Below are positions 31,211 through 39,351 of a stretch of DNA of 64,000 nucleotides, piece by piece; position 1 is the first letter of the stretch, and each line of letters begins with the position of its first letter. Both the position numbers and the translations under genes were made by a program. The stretch lies in assembly GCF_030676955.1 (NCBI RefSeq), contig NZ_JAUUUU010000002.1, positions 124,001-188,000 of the forward strand, written 5' to 3'. The notes under the pieces were generated by a model, which was given only the letters and a program-made list of their open reading frames with translations, had not been told where the DNA came from and did not search any database. This DNA comes from Porticoccus litoralis. GTDB lineage: Bacteria > Pseudomonadota > Gammaproteobacteria > Pseudomonadales > Porticoccaceae.

Positions 31211-33748
31211 CTACGCTGACTTGGCGATGATGTTCTGGAGTTCGTCTTCGTTGGCGGGGCGGACCTGACCGCGCTCCTCAACAAACACGACGGTTTCGTC
31301 TTTTGCGTCCGGGACGTTGACGAACTGGCGGAAGCGCTTCAGTTTTTCCGGGTCCTCAATGGTGGTTTTCCACTCGCACTGGTAAGTGCCGACGATGCTG
31401 TTCATTTGTTCTTCTAACTCGGCACAGATGCCCAGCTTGTCTTCGATAACAACTTCCTTCAGGTAGTCGAGACCGCCCTCCAGGTTATCCAGCCACACCG
31501 AGGTGCGCTGCAGCCGGTCGGCGGTGCGTACGTAAAACATCAGGAAGCGGTCGATGTATTTGATCAGGGTTTCGTCATCCAGATCAGTGGCGAACAGGTC
31601 GGCGTGGCGGGGCTTCATGCCGCCGTTGCCGCACAGGTAAAGATTCCAGCCATGCTCGGTGGCGATCACGCCAAAATCCTTGGACTGTGCTTCCGCACAT
31701 TCCCGGGTACAGCCGGAAACCGCGGATTTCAGCTTGTGGGGAGAGCGCAGCCCTTTGTAACGATCCTCAACGTAGATCGCCATACCGACACTGTTCTGTA
31801 CGCCGTAGCGGCACCAGGTGCTGCCGACACAGGATTTCACAGTGCGCAGCGCCTTGCCGTAAGCGTGGCCGGTCTCAAAGCCGGCGTCGATCAGTTCTTT
31901 CCAGATTTCCGGCAGCTCTTCGACACGGGCGCCGAACAGGTCGATGCGCTGACCGCCGGTGATCTTGGTGTAGAGGTTGTACTTCTTGGCGACCTCGCCG
32001 AGCACAATCAGCTTGTCCGGGGTGATTTCGCCGCCGGGTACCCGGGGTACCACGGAGTAAGTGCCGTTTTTCTGCATATTGGCCAGAAAGGTATCGTTGG
32101 TGTCCTGCAGACCCACATGCTTCTCTTCGAGAATGTAGTCATTCCACAGGGAGGCGAGAATAGACCCTACTGCCGGTTTGCAGATTTCACAGCCACGGCC
32201 ACTGCCGTGGTTCTTGATCAGATCCTTAAAGGACTTGATGGACTCCACCTTGATGATGTGGAACAACTCCTGACGGGTGAAGTTATAGTGCTCGCAGATG
32301 GATTTGTTCACTTCCATGCCGCGGGCGGCCATCTCGTCGTCCACCACATTCTTCAGCAGCGCGGCGCAACCGCCACAGCCAGTGCTGGCGGCGGTTGTCG
32401 ACTTCACGTCCCCCAGAGAACAGCAGCCGCCCTCAATGGCGTTGATGATGTCGCCTTTGCTGACGTTGTGGCAGGAACAGATGGTGGCCGTGGCGGGCAG
32501 GGCGGCCGCACCCAGCAGTGGTGCACCGCCTTCGCTGGCCGGCAGGATCATGGTTTCCGGGTTCTCCGGCAGTTCGATGCCGTTCAGGTAATATTGCAGC
32601 AGGGTGTCGTAGTCGGAGCAGTCGCCCACCAGTACGGCGCCGAGCACGGTCTTGCCGTCTGCGCTGACGATCATGCGCTTGTACACCTCGGCGCGTTCGT
32701 CGCTGAAGGTATAGGCGATGGAGCCCGGGGTCTTGCCGTGGGAATCGCCGATGGAGCCTACATCCACACCGAGCAGCTTTAGCTTGGTGCTCATGTCAGC
32801 CCCTTTGAAGGTATTGTGTTCACCGGTGAGCTGACTCACGGCTACCTCTGCCATGCGGTAACCGGGTGCTACCAGACCATAGATCATACCGCCATATAGG
32901 GCGCATTCGCCGATGGCATAAATATCGGAATCGCTGGTGCGGCAGTGGTAGTCAACATCGATGCCCCCGCGAGGGCCGACTTCCAGACCGCAATCTTTTG
33001 CCAGTTGGTCACTGGGACGAATGCCGGCAGAGAACACGATAACGTCGGTTTCTAGGGTTTCACCATCCGCAAACTTCATTACCAGCCGGGTATCGCCCTC
33101 GCCATTTGTTTCTTCAATGGCCTGGGTTGCCTTGCTGGTGTGCACCTGAACGCCCAAAGTTTCAATCTTGCGGCGTAGCATGGAGCTGCCGCCACCGTCG
33201 AGCTGCACCCCCATCAGACCGGGAGCAAATTCCACCACGTGGGTTTCAAGGCCGAGGTTCTGGAGCGCATTGGCCGCTTCGAGTCCGAGCAGGCCGCCAC
33301 CGACAACGACACCTATTTTGGCATTTTTGCTTTTTGCCTGAATCAGGCCCAGGTCGTCGATGGTGCGATATACCAGACAGTCTGAGAGGTCAGAACCGGG
33401 TATTGGCGGAACAAAAGGGTAGGAACCCGTGGCCATAACCAGTTTGTCATACGAAAAAGTGCGGCCACTGTCTGTGGTGACAATTTTGGCATCGCGGTCG
33501 ATGGCGACTACGGCGTCGCCAAAATGGGCGGTGACACCCAGCTCTTCATAATGTTCACGGGTCGTCAGGGCTAGCTCTTCCGGTTTGCGTCCGGCGAAAA
33601 ATTCTGACAGATGGACTCTGTCGTAAGCGGGACGTGGTTCGGCCCCGAGTACGGTAATGTTGGCTGAAACGTCTGAGGTGGCTAGTTGTTCCACATAATG
33701 GTGGCCCACCATCCCGTTGCCTATGACGACGACATTTATGAGTGACAT
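31211..33748 (-). CDS. nirB: Nitrite reductase [NAD(P)H] large subunit NirB
   Basis: An 845-residue flavo-siroheme enzyme reducing nitrite to ammonium. The N-terminal FAD/NAD oxidoreductase half has VVIGNGMVGHHYVEQL and VVGGGLLGLEAANAL. BFD-like [2Fe-2S] modules follow near the middle (CSCHNVSKGDI, STGCGGCAALL, GRGCEICKPAVG). The C-terminal half holds the siroheme/[4Fe-4S] ligands in VGSTWCRYGVQNS and SGCTRECAEAQSKD. The gene starts at ATG 33748, about 100 bases after a sigma-54 promoter with NtrC-type sites, so nitrite assimilation should respond to nitrogen limitation. Confidence 0.96.
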   Translation of the reverse strand: MSLINVVVIGNGMVGHHYVEQLATSDVSANITVLGAEPRPAYDRVHLSEFFAGRKPEELALTTREHYEELGVTAHFGDAVVAIDRDAKIVTTDSGRTFSYDKLVMATGSYPFVPPIPGSDLSDCLVYRTIDDLGLIQAKSKNAKIGVVVGGGLLGLEAANALQNLGLETHVVEFAPGLMGVQLDGGGSSMLRRKIETLGVQVHTSKATQAIEETNGEGDTRLVMKFADGETLETDVIVFSAGIRPSDQLAKDCGLEVGPRGGIDVDYHCRTSDSDIYAIGECALYGGMIYGLVAPGYRMAEVAVSQLTGEHNTFKGADMSTKLKLLGVDVGSIGDSHGKTPGSIAYTFSDERAEVYKRMIVSADGKTVLGAVLVGDCSDYDTLLQYYLNGIELPENPETMILPASEGGAPLLGAAALPATATICSCHNVSKGDIINAIEGGCCSLGDVKSTTAASTGCGGCAALLKNVVDDEMAARGMEVNKSICEHYNFTRQELFHIIKVESIKSFKDLIKNHGSGRGCEICKPAVGSILASLWNDYILEEKHVGLQDTNDTFLANMQKNGTYSVVPRVPGGEITPDKLIVLGEVAKKYNLYTKITGGQRIDLFGARVEELPEIWKELIDAGFETGHAYGKALRTVKSCVGSTWCRYGVQNSVGMAIYVEDRYKGLRSPHKLKSAVSGCTRECAEAQSKDFGVIATEHGWNLYLCGNGGMKPRHADLFATDLDDETLIKYIDRFLMFYVRTADRLQRTSVWLDNLEGGLDYLKEVVIEDKLGICAELEEQMNSIVGTYQCEWKTTIEDPEKLKRFRQFVNVPDAKDETVVFVEERGQVRPANEDELQNIIAKSA

Positions 33749-33859
33749 ATTGCATCTCTCTCAGTTGTCTGACGCCTTTTGCACCGGTTGGTGTAGGTGC
33801 GGGCGTCAGGGGTTATCTGACACGCACCTCGTTGTGCAATAAAAGGTAGTGATCTAATA

Positions 33860-33879
33860 AAGCAATTTATGTGCCACAA
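33860..33879 (-). promoter_or_regulatory. Sigma-54 promoter of nirBD
   Basis: The minus strand reads TGGCACATAAATTGCT, an exact match to TGGCAC-N5-TTGCW. GG (33875-33874) and GC (33863-33862) are 10 bases apart. Transcription should start near 33850, leaving a roughly 100-base leader before nirB. Confidence 0.88.
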
Positions 33880-33936
33880 AACAGGGTTTTGATTTGTATG
33901 GTTTTTTTTAAAAAAGGTCGGGAGTGAATCTGTTTT

Positions 33937-33976
33937 TGCACCAACTTGGCCAGCGGTTGTGCGTTATGTTGGTGCC
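33937..33976 (-). promoter_or_regulatory. Two NtrC-type sites upstream of nirBD
   Basis: TGCACCAACTTGG starts a site at 33937-33953, whose first half is a perfect NtrC half-site. A second site at 33960-33976 contains GCGTTATGTTGGTGC, 14/15 identical to the element at 21646-21660 upstream of torF. Their centres are 23 bases apart, about two helical turns, and 90-125 bases before the predicted start. Apart from these sites and the promoter, I see nothing else in the 383-base gap 33749-34131. Confidence 0.68.
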
Positions 33977-34131
33977 GTGGCTTCTTGTCGGCGCAGTTTG
34001 GTGACATTCTGTCTGTGGGCCATGATCGGATAATTGATGTTTGATATATGGCTTTTATCGGGGGGAGGAATTATTCTTTTCAGCCCATTTTTAAAATCCT
34101 TCATCCCAAACTCTGGAGCCTCCTTGTCACC

Positions 34132-34878
34132 ATGACCTATTGTGTTGCCATTAAATTAAATGAAGGATTGGTTTTCTGCTCAGATTCGCGCACAAACGCA
34201 GGTCCTGACAGGGTAAGTACCTACAGCAAGCTGCATCGCTTTTCCATTCATGGTGATCGGCAGTTGATGATGGTTACCGCTGGGAATCTGGCGACCAGTC
34301 AGGCGGTGGTTGCCCAGATAGAGCGCGATTTGAAAGAGGATGCGGAGTTTAATCTGCGTAAAGCCAGTTACGTGGCAGATATTGCCGATTATGTGGGCTC
34401 TCTCAGTCTCAGAGAGCAGGGCAAACATAGAGGTGGTGCAGTCGGCGGTGGCTTTAATGCCGAGGCGACCTTTATTCTGGGAGGTCAGATCAAGGGCGGT
34501 GACCCCGAGTTGTACATGATTTACCCGGAGGGGAATCATATTACGGCCTCGGAGCAGTACCCATTCTTGCAGATTGGTGAGACCAAATATGGAAAGCCTA
34601 TCCTGGACCGGATCATCAGGCCCGCTACACCCCATGAAACAGCCATGCGCTGTGCGCTGGTTTCACTGGATTCCACTATGCGCAGTAATGCCACAGTGGG
34701 ACCGCCCATAGAATTGCTGTTTTACCCCACAGACAGCCTCTCCAATACATCCCATTACTATAAGTTTGAGGAAAATGATCCCTATCTTGTGAAGTTGCGT
34801 CACAGCTGGGACGAGAATATTCGCAGAGCCTTTAATGAGCTGCCGCCACTGTCTCTGGTTTTTGGCGCAGACATCTGA
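34132..34878 (+). CDS. Anbu, proteasome-like peptidase
   Basis: About 248 residues from ATG 34132, chosen because Met removal exposes the catalytic Thr: MTYCVAIKLNEGLVFCSDSR is the classic Anbu N-terminus. It is an Ntn-hydrolase related to HslV and proteasome beta subunits; the Asp in SDSRTNAG and the Lys in STYSKLHRF complete the usual Thr/Asp/Lys site. Anbu forms helical or ring assemblies, and its substrate is unclear. It usually clusters with alpha-E, a circularly permuted ATP-grasp and a transglutaminase-like protein; here the first two lie convergent, just downstream, and no transglutaminase is in the window. Confidence 0.88.
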   Translation: MTYCVAIKLNEGLVFCSDSRTNAGPDRVSTYSKLHRFSIHGDRQLMMVTAGNLATSQAVVAQIERDLKEDAEFNLRKASYVADIADYVGSLSLREQGKHRGGAVGGGFNAEATFILGGQIKGGDPELYMIYPEGNHITASEQYPFLQIGETKYGKPILDRIIRPATPHETAMRCALVSLDSTMRSNATVGPPIELLFYPTDSLSNTSHYYKFEENDPYLVKLRHSWDENIRRAFNELPPLSLVFGADI

Positions 34879-34898
34879 GCTTAGAAGACGATAAGGCT

Positions 34899-34938
34899 AA
34901 AGCCCCCTTTTGCCGTAAATTCAGCAGCGGGGGCTTTT
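34899..34938. terminator. Bidirectional terminator between the Anbu and alpha-E genes
   Basis: AAAGCCCCC (34899-34907) and GGGGGCTTTT (34929-34938) are complementary around a 21-base loop. It serves the convergent Anbu and alpha-E genes: T-rich on the plus strand after the stem and A-rich before it. Confidence 0.75.
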
Positions 34939-34942
34939 GGGT

Positions 34943-35899
34943 TCAGGCTTCTTGTGGTTCCGTGGGGATTGGCAGGAACCAGGTGTTGGTAATAGCATCG
35001 TCCAGGTCGCAAAGGTAGATCTGGAACTGATCGATGAACTGGTGAAGCTCTTCATAGCTCTTTTTCTTAACATCAAAACGGGTCAGTTTGCGCAATGCTG
35101 ATTCGGCAATACCAATAGCAGTTTCATTATTCTTCAAGGGCTGAAGCTCTTCGAGGATACCCTTCAGGCAGAAGGCCACCGTTCGTGGCAGGGTCTGTTC
35201 CTTGAAAATAAAATTGACTGCCGGGTCGGGTTCAACGAGGGGGCCAATTTTCTGCCGGTAGGCGCTGATGGCAGAGAGGGACTGCAGCATACTGCTCCAC
35301 AGCAAGGTGTCTTCTGCCGGGTTATTGTTCTCCCGCTCGAGAATAGCGCCTGCCCCGACATCGACAATCCGCGTGGTCATGTCGGCGCGTTCCATCAGGT
35401 GACCCAGCTTGATAAAGCGGTGGGGGTGGTCCCGGCACAACGTGGTCATCAGCAAGCCATTAATCATCTGGCAGCGGGAAATGATCTGCTCCAGAAACTC
35501 GTAGCGGTGCCGTCTGCCGACAGATTTCTCGGCCATGTCTTTGCACATAATGTGCAGTTCGTTGACATGCTCCCAGGTTTCTTCCGGTAGTACGTCGCGG
35601 GTCGTTCTCACGTTTTCGCGTGCGGCCTTGATGGCGTAATTGATACTGGAAAAATTGTTGAGGTCAGCGATTAAAAACCTCAGCACATTCTGTTCGTTGA
35701 AGACGCGGTAATGTTTTTTGAAAACAGGTTCGGCGTCGAGAATGTCCACCAGAACCTGCCAGCCACCCAGTTCGGTACCTCTGGGCAAGTCCAGAATCAG
35801 GTGGGTGTAGGCACTGGTAAAGCGGGCCGTGTTTTCTGCGCGCTCAAGGTACCTGGACATCCAGTACAGGCGGTCAGCGACGCGAGACAGCATAGTCAT
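34943..35899 (-). CDS. Alpha-E domain-containing protein (DUF403)
   Basis: A 318-residue alpha-helical protein of the alpha-E family. It starts with the signature MLSRVADRLYWMSRYLERAENTAR region and contains YEFLEQIISRCQMINGL and LGHLMERADMTTRIVDVG. The protein is rich in Glu-containing helices. The family always partners a circularly permuted ATP-grasp protein, and together they have been proposed to make or modify small peptides; no reaction is proven. Its start overlaps the ATP-grasp stop by 4 bases (ATGA), so the two are translationally coupled. Confidence 0.88.
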   Translation of the reverse strand: MTMLSRVADRLYWMSRYLERAENTARFTSAYTHLILDLPRGTELGGWQVLVDILDAEPVFKKHYRVFNEQNVLRFLIADLNNFSSINYAIKAARENVRTTRDVLPEETWEHVNELHIMCKDMAEKSVGRRHRYEFLEQIISRCQMINGLLMTTLCRDHPHRFIKLGHLMERADMTTRIVDVGAGAILERENNNPAEDTLLWSSMLQSLSAISAYRQKIGPLVEPDPAVNFIFKEQTLPRTVAFCLKGILEELQPLKNNETAIGIAESALRKLTRFDVKKKSYEELHQFIDQFQIYLCDLDDAITNTWFLPIPTEPQEA

Positions 35900-37344
35900 T
35901 TGTTGCTCTCCACAATCCAGGTATCTTTACTTCCTCCGCCCTGTGAAGAGTTCACCACCAGCGAGCCTTTCACCATGGCCACACGCGTCAGGCCACCCGG
36001 GGTAACCCATACATCCTTGCCCTGCAGAATAAAGGGTCTCAGGTCTAGGTGCCGCGGTTCGACTTTGTGGTCAATGCAGGTCGGGGCTGTGGAGAGTGAC
36101 AGGGTGGGTTGGGCAATGTAGTTGCGAGGATTTTCTTCGATCAGTTTGGCAAATTCACGGCGTTTCTCTGCGCTGGCATGTGGGCCAACCATCATGCCGT
36201 ACCCGCCGGATTCATTGGCCGGCTTGACCACGAGTTTGTCGAGATTTTTGAGGACGTATTCGCGATCCTTCTCCAGCATGCAGAGGTAGGTTTTGACGCT
36301 TTCCATCAGAGGTTCTTCTTTGAGGTAGTAGCGAATCATCTCCGGCACATAGGCATAGATTACCTTGTCGTCTGCAACTCCACTACCTGGGGCGTTGGCA
36401 ATGGCAAGGTTGCCGGCTTTCCAGGCGCGCATGATTCCGGGGACCCCGAGCTTCGAGTCTTCCCGGAAAACTTCAGGGTCGATAAAGTCCTCATCAATCC
36501 GGCGATAAATAACATCAACCCGCACTGGGCCATCTACGGTGCGCATGTAGACGCAATCGTCATCGTCTGTAAACAGGTCGCTTCCTTCTACCAGTTCGGC
36601 ACCCATACTTTGGGCGAGAAAGGCATGTTCAAAATATGCTGAGTTGTAAATGCCCGGCGTAAGGACGGCAATACAGGGTTTGCGGTTCTGTTGTGGTGAC
36701 AGTGAAGCCAGTGTTTTGTAGAGCTGTGTCGGATAATCATCTACCGGCATGATGCTGTAATTTTCAAACAGCTCGGGCAGAACGCGTTTTGTGATTTCAC
36801 GGTTTTCCAGCATGTAGGAGACACCGGAGGGTACGCGCAGGTTGTCCTCCAGAACATAGAATTTTCCATCCTTGTTCCGCACCAGATCAGAGCCGCAGAT
36901 GTGGGCCCATGCACCATATCGGGGCGAAACGCCCTGGCATTGGGGTTTGTAATTGGTGGACTCAAGCACGATGTCTGCTGGTATTAGCCCGTCTTTAAGG
37001 ATTTTTTGCTTGTTGTAAACGTCATCAATAAAACAATTCAGGGCACGGCTGCGCTGTTTTAGACCAGTGCTTACCCGGTGCCATTCCTTAGCTGAAATGG
37101 CCCTGGGAATAATGTCAAAAGGCCAGCTGCGGTCGATGTTGCCGCCTTCGGTATACACCGTAAACGAGATGCCCATGTCGCGGATGGCCAGCTCGGCTGC
37201 GGCTCTTCGTTCTTCCAGTTCGCCGCCAGGGAGGTTTCGCAAAAAGTTCATGATCCCCCTCGCTGCTAAACGGGGGTTGCCTGTGGAGGTAAGCAGCTCG
37301 TCAAAAAATGAGCCTGAGTCGTAGGATTTCCAACTTTTATTCAT
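35896..37344 (-). CDS. Circularly permuted ATP-grasp type 2 protein (DUF404/DUF407)
   Basis: A 482-residue ATP-grasp enzyme. The order of lobes is permuted: CHG-like core segments include SYMLENREITKRVLPELF, the phosphate-binding VVKPANESGGYGMMVGPHAS near residues 370-390, and a final segment with RPFILQGKDVWVTPGGLTRVA. Proteins of this type are thought to ligate amino groups to carboxylates using ATP. It is the first gene of the operon with alpha-E and belongs functionally with the neighbouring Anbu peptidase. Confidence 0.9.
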   Translation of the reverse strand: MNKSWKSYDSGSFFDELLTSTGNPRLAARGIMNFLRNLPGGELEERRAAAELAIRDMGISFTVYTEGGNIDRSWPFDIIPRAISAKEWHRVSTGLKQRSRALNCFIDDVYNKQKILKDGLIPADIVLESTNYKPQCQGVSPRYGAWAHICGSDLVRNKDGKFYVLEDNLRVPSGVSYMLENREITKRVLPELFENYSIMPVDDYPTQLYKTLASLSPQQNRKPCIAVLTPGIYNSAYFEHAFLAQSMGAELVEGSDLFTDDDDCVYMRTVDGPVRVDVIYRRIDEDFIDPEVFREDSKLGVPGIMRAWKAGNLAIANAPGSGVADDKVIYAYVPEMIRYYLKEEPLMESVKTYLCMLEKDREYVLKNLDKLVVKPANESGGYGMMVGPHASAEKRREFAKLIEENPRNYIAQPTLSLSTAPTCIDHKVEPRHLDLRPFILQGKDVWVTPGGLTRVAMVKGSLVVNSSQGGGSKDTWIVESNK

Positions 37345-37591
37345 AGGTTGTCACATACCTCCTAGCGTGACGGAAGGCTTCGTACATGTTATGAGCCCTT
37401 AGAGACAAAATAGCAATAGCTATGCCAATAGTAGTAGATTCATAAAATAGTTAGTAAGGCGTGTTTATGAGCCAATCAAAAAAAGCCCGCATAGTCAAAG
37501 GGCAATGTGACGTGGATTTTGATGCGTCATAAATTCATAATGCGGCTTGTGATGAGTAATGACACTCAAAGAAACGCAACAGGGATGTGAT

Positions 37592-38680
37592 ATGAATAAG
37601 TCGGTAAACCCGCTGGTGGCACTTCTTGTCATCTTGTTTTTTGGTGGCCTAATCGGACTGAACTTCTACTTTAATCAGCACATGCTGGAGGTAGAGCGTC
37701 CAACGTTTATCACCAATACCCCTGATGGTCATCTGGCCATCCAATTTGGTCGGCAATTGTTCCTGATAGACGGCGACTCTGGTGATGAGGTTGTCGTTGA
37801 CCTCGATGGACAGGGATTTGCTGACAATATCGGAAATTTCGATTTCTTTGACAACGGCGACCTTCTGTTGAGATTGGGAGCTGCCCCGACGTCGATCGTG
37901 GAGGCGTGGGATGTGGTGATGCGATCCACCAATCATAATTATGAGCAAGCTGATGGTAACTTTATTGCCCGCTGTCAGCTCGGTGATAGAAAGTGCCAGG
38001 AATTTAGCACCGATTTGCCCGGATTTGATCGTGCCTTCAGGGTATTTATCGAGCGCGATACGGATACCGTGTATCTCGCCGATACAAGCCGTCACCGTAT
38101 TCTAAAACTAGACAGCACCGGGAAATTGCTGGCAACGGCCGAAGGATTTAAGTTTCCCAACCAGATTGCTCTGGTGAACGATAAACTGTGGATTGCGGAC
38201 ACCAATAATCACCGATTTGTGGCTGTTTCACCCAAAACAGAGTCCTTCGGTAAGGTGTTGTCGGAAATAGCTATAACCCCCGATAGTCTGCACATTTGGC
38301 CATCGGCCTTTGTGCAGGTTGACCGGGATTGGTGGGTCTTGGCGATGGGGGACAATATGTCCTACGGGCGTGTGGTGCGCTACACCGATACCGGTGTTGA
38401 GCTGGACCAGCTTGATATGCCCTCTGGGGCTGACCCGCTTTCCCTAGCGTTGTGGGGGGATAATATCCTGGTGGCTGACTATGGACGATTAGCATTTTAT
38501 CGCTATGACCGCAGGGGTGTACGGCAGGTGGATTTTTCCACGCCCTCTCTCGCTGCGCTGATTAATGAAAAGAGAGCAGAAATTGAGCGTTGGCGTTATG
38601 CGGGATATTCATGTTGGGCGATTTTTGCGCTTGGGTTGCTGGTGTGTGGCAATTCGTCAACAGAAACAGACTATCCCTGA
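37592..38680 (+). CDS. NHL-repeat membrane-anchored protein, first part of a frameshifted gene
   Basis: 362 residues from ATG 37592, which follows an AGGGATG site. A membrane anchor covers roughly residues 7-26 (VALLVILFFGGLIGLNFYF). The periplasmic part holds beta-propeller NHL-type repeats such as DTVYLADTSRHRILKLDSTGK and LWIADTNNHRFVAVSP. A second membrane helix begins near the end (CWAIFALGLLV) but the frame then runs into GNSSTETDYP and stops. The +1 frame continues the helix naturally (see 38565-39296). The shift falls in GTGTGTG (38642-38648), as if one GT unit were lost. The substrate or partner is unknown. Confidence 0.7.
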   Translation: MNKSVNPLVALLVILFFGGLIGLNFYFNQHMLEVERPTFITNTPDGHLAIQFGRQLFLIDGDSGDEVVVDLDGQGFADNIGNFDFFDNGDLLLRLGAAPTSIVEAWDVVMRSTNHNYEQADGNFIARCQLGDRKCQEFSTDLPGFDRAFRVFIERDTDTVYLADTSRHRILKLDSTGKLLATAEGFKFPNQIALVNDKLWIADTNNHRFVAVSPKTESFGKVLSEIAITPDSLHIWPSAFVQVDRDWWVLAMGDNMSYGRVVRYTDTGVELDQLDMPSGADPLSLALWGDNILVADYGRLAFYRYDRRGVRQVDFSTPSLAALINEKRAEIERWRYAGYSCWAIFALGLLVCGNSSTETDYP

Positions 38681-39296
38681 GGATAACGAATCACTCATCG
38701 AATCCGATAATGGCATGGAATCGGTCCCGACGACTGGGATCTGGATAGAGGCCTCCCGGGCGGCAAAATGGTTGCCCTATGTGTTGATATTGATGGTGGT
38801 TTTACTACCTGTGTTTGCTCTTCCAGTTGTGTGGGATGAGGATGCTATTTCCCATGACGTGATGATGATGAGTATTTTTCTGGCGCTTCCTTTGCTGTTG
38901 ATTGCGAGGCCGATGTTAAAAATGACAAAAATGCGTTTGGGTATATTCCCCTCGCATATTGAGTTGATAGATTTTTCGGGTCAGCGCCACCGCACGACAT
39001 TTGAAGATGTGTACTGCAATAGACAGGGTGCCTGCAAGGTCGGTGACTTCGTACTTCCGCTGGGGGCAGATAAGCACGGGTTTTTTCCTCAAAACGAAGT
39101 TCAGCGTTGGTTTGTACCCAGGTTGTTGTCAGAAAACAAGGTGGGGGATTGGACCATGATGAAGTATCAATGGCGCAGTCCTGAGGGTTTGATGAATTCA
39201 TTCCCGCTGGTCATTGCCGTATTCTGTGCAATGGCTATTTACCTGGAAAGAGACGCAGTTCTGGAGTGGGTGCAAGCGCTCATTGCGATGGTGTAG
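38565..39296 (+). CDS. C-terminal membrane part of the frameshifted NHL-repeat gene
   Basis: This frame encodes the sequence that should follow the preceding NHL-repeat protein. Joining the two at 38642-38648 gives LLVCVAIRQQKQ, which completes the helix and adds a basic stop-transfer. It continues through an acidic linker, a helix pair (KWLPYVLILMVVLLPVFALPV and MSIFLALPLLLIARP), a soluble segment and a last helix near residue 220. If translated alone it would need ATG 38565 or, more likely, ATG 38715. The intact protein would have about 568 residues. Strain-level sequencing would tell whether the shift is real. Confidence 0.6.
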   Translation: MKREQKLSVGVMRDIHVGRFLRLGCWCVAIRQQKQTIPEDNESLIESDNGMESVPTTGIWIEASRAAKWLPYVLILMVVLLPVFALPVVWDEDAISHDVMMMSIFLALPLLLIARPMLKMTKMRLGIFPSHIELIDFSGQRHRTTFEDVYCNRQGACKVGDFVLPLGADKHGFFPQNEVQRWFVPRLLSENKVGDWTMMKYQWRSPEGLMNSFPLVIAVFCAMAIYLERDAVLEWVQALIAMV

Positions 39297-39311
39297 GAGG
39301 GCATTAAGCAT

Positions 39312-39341
39312 AAAAAAAGCCGGCAGATACCGGCTTTTTTA
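39312..39341. terminator. Bidirectional terminator before argH
   Basis: An A7 run, AGCCGG, a six-base loop CAGATA, CCGGCT and a T6 run make a symmetric hairpin with T-tracts in both directions. It ends both the NHL-repeat gene and argH, whose stop is at 39352. Confidence 0.88.
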
Positions 39342-39351
39342 TTCTTGGCTG

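Noticed and set aside
31604..32782. A 392-codon open frame on the plus strand opposite nirB
   Set aside because: It lies entirely within nirB, which is a clear full-length homologue; the translation is low-complexity (Val, Gly, Gln, His) as expected for the shadow of a coding strand.
37508..37529. TGACG-N12-CGTCA inverted repeat before the NHL-repeat gene
   Set aside because: The five-base arms are too short to claim an operator without conservation data.
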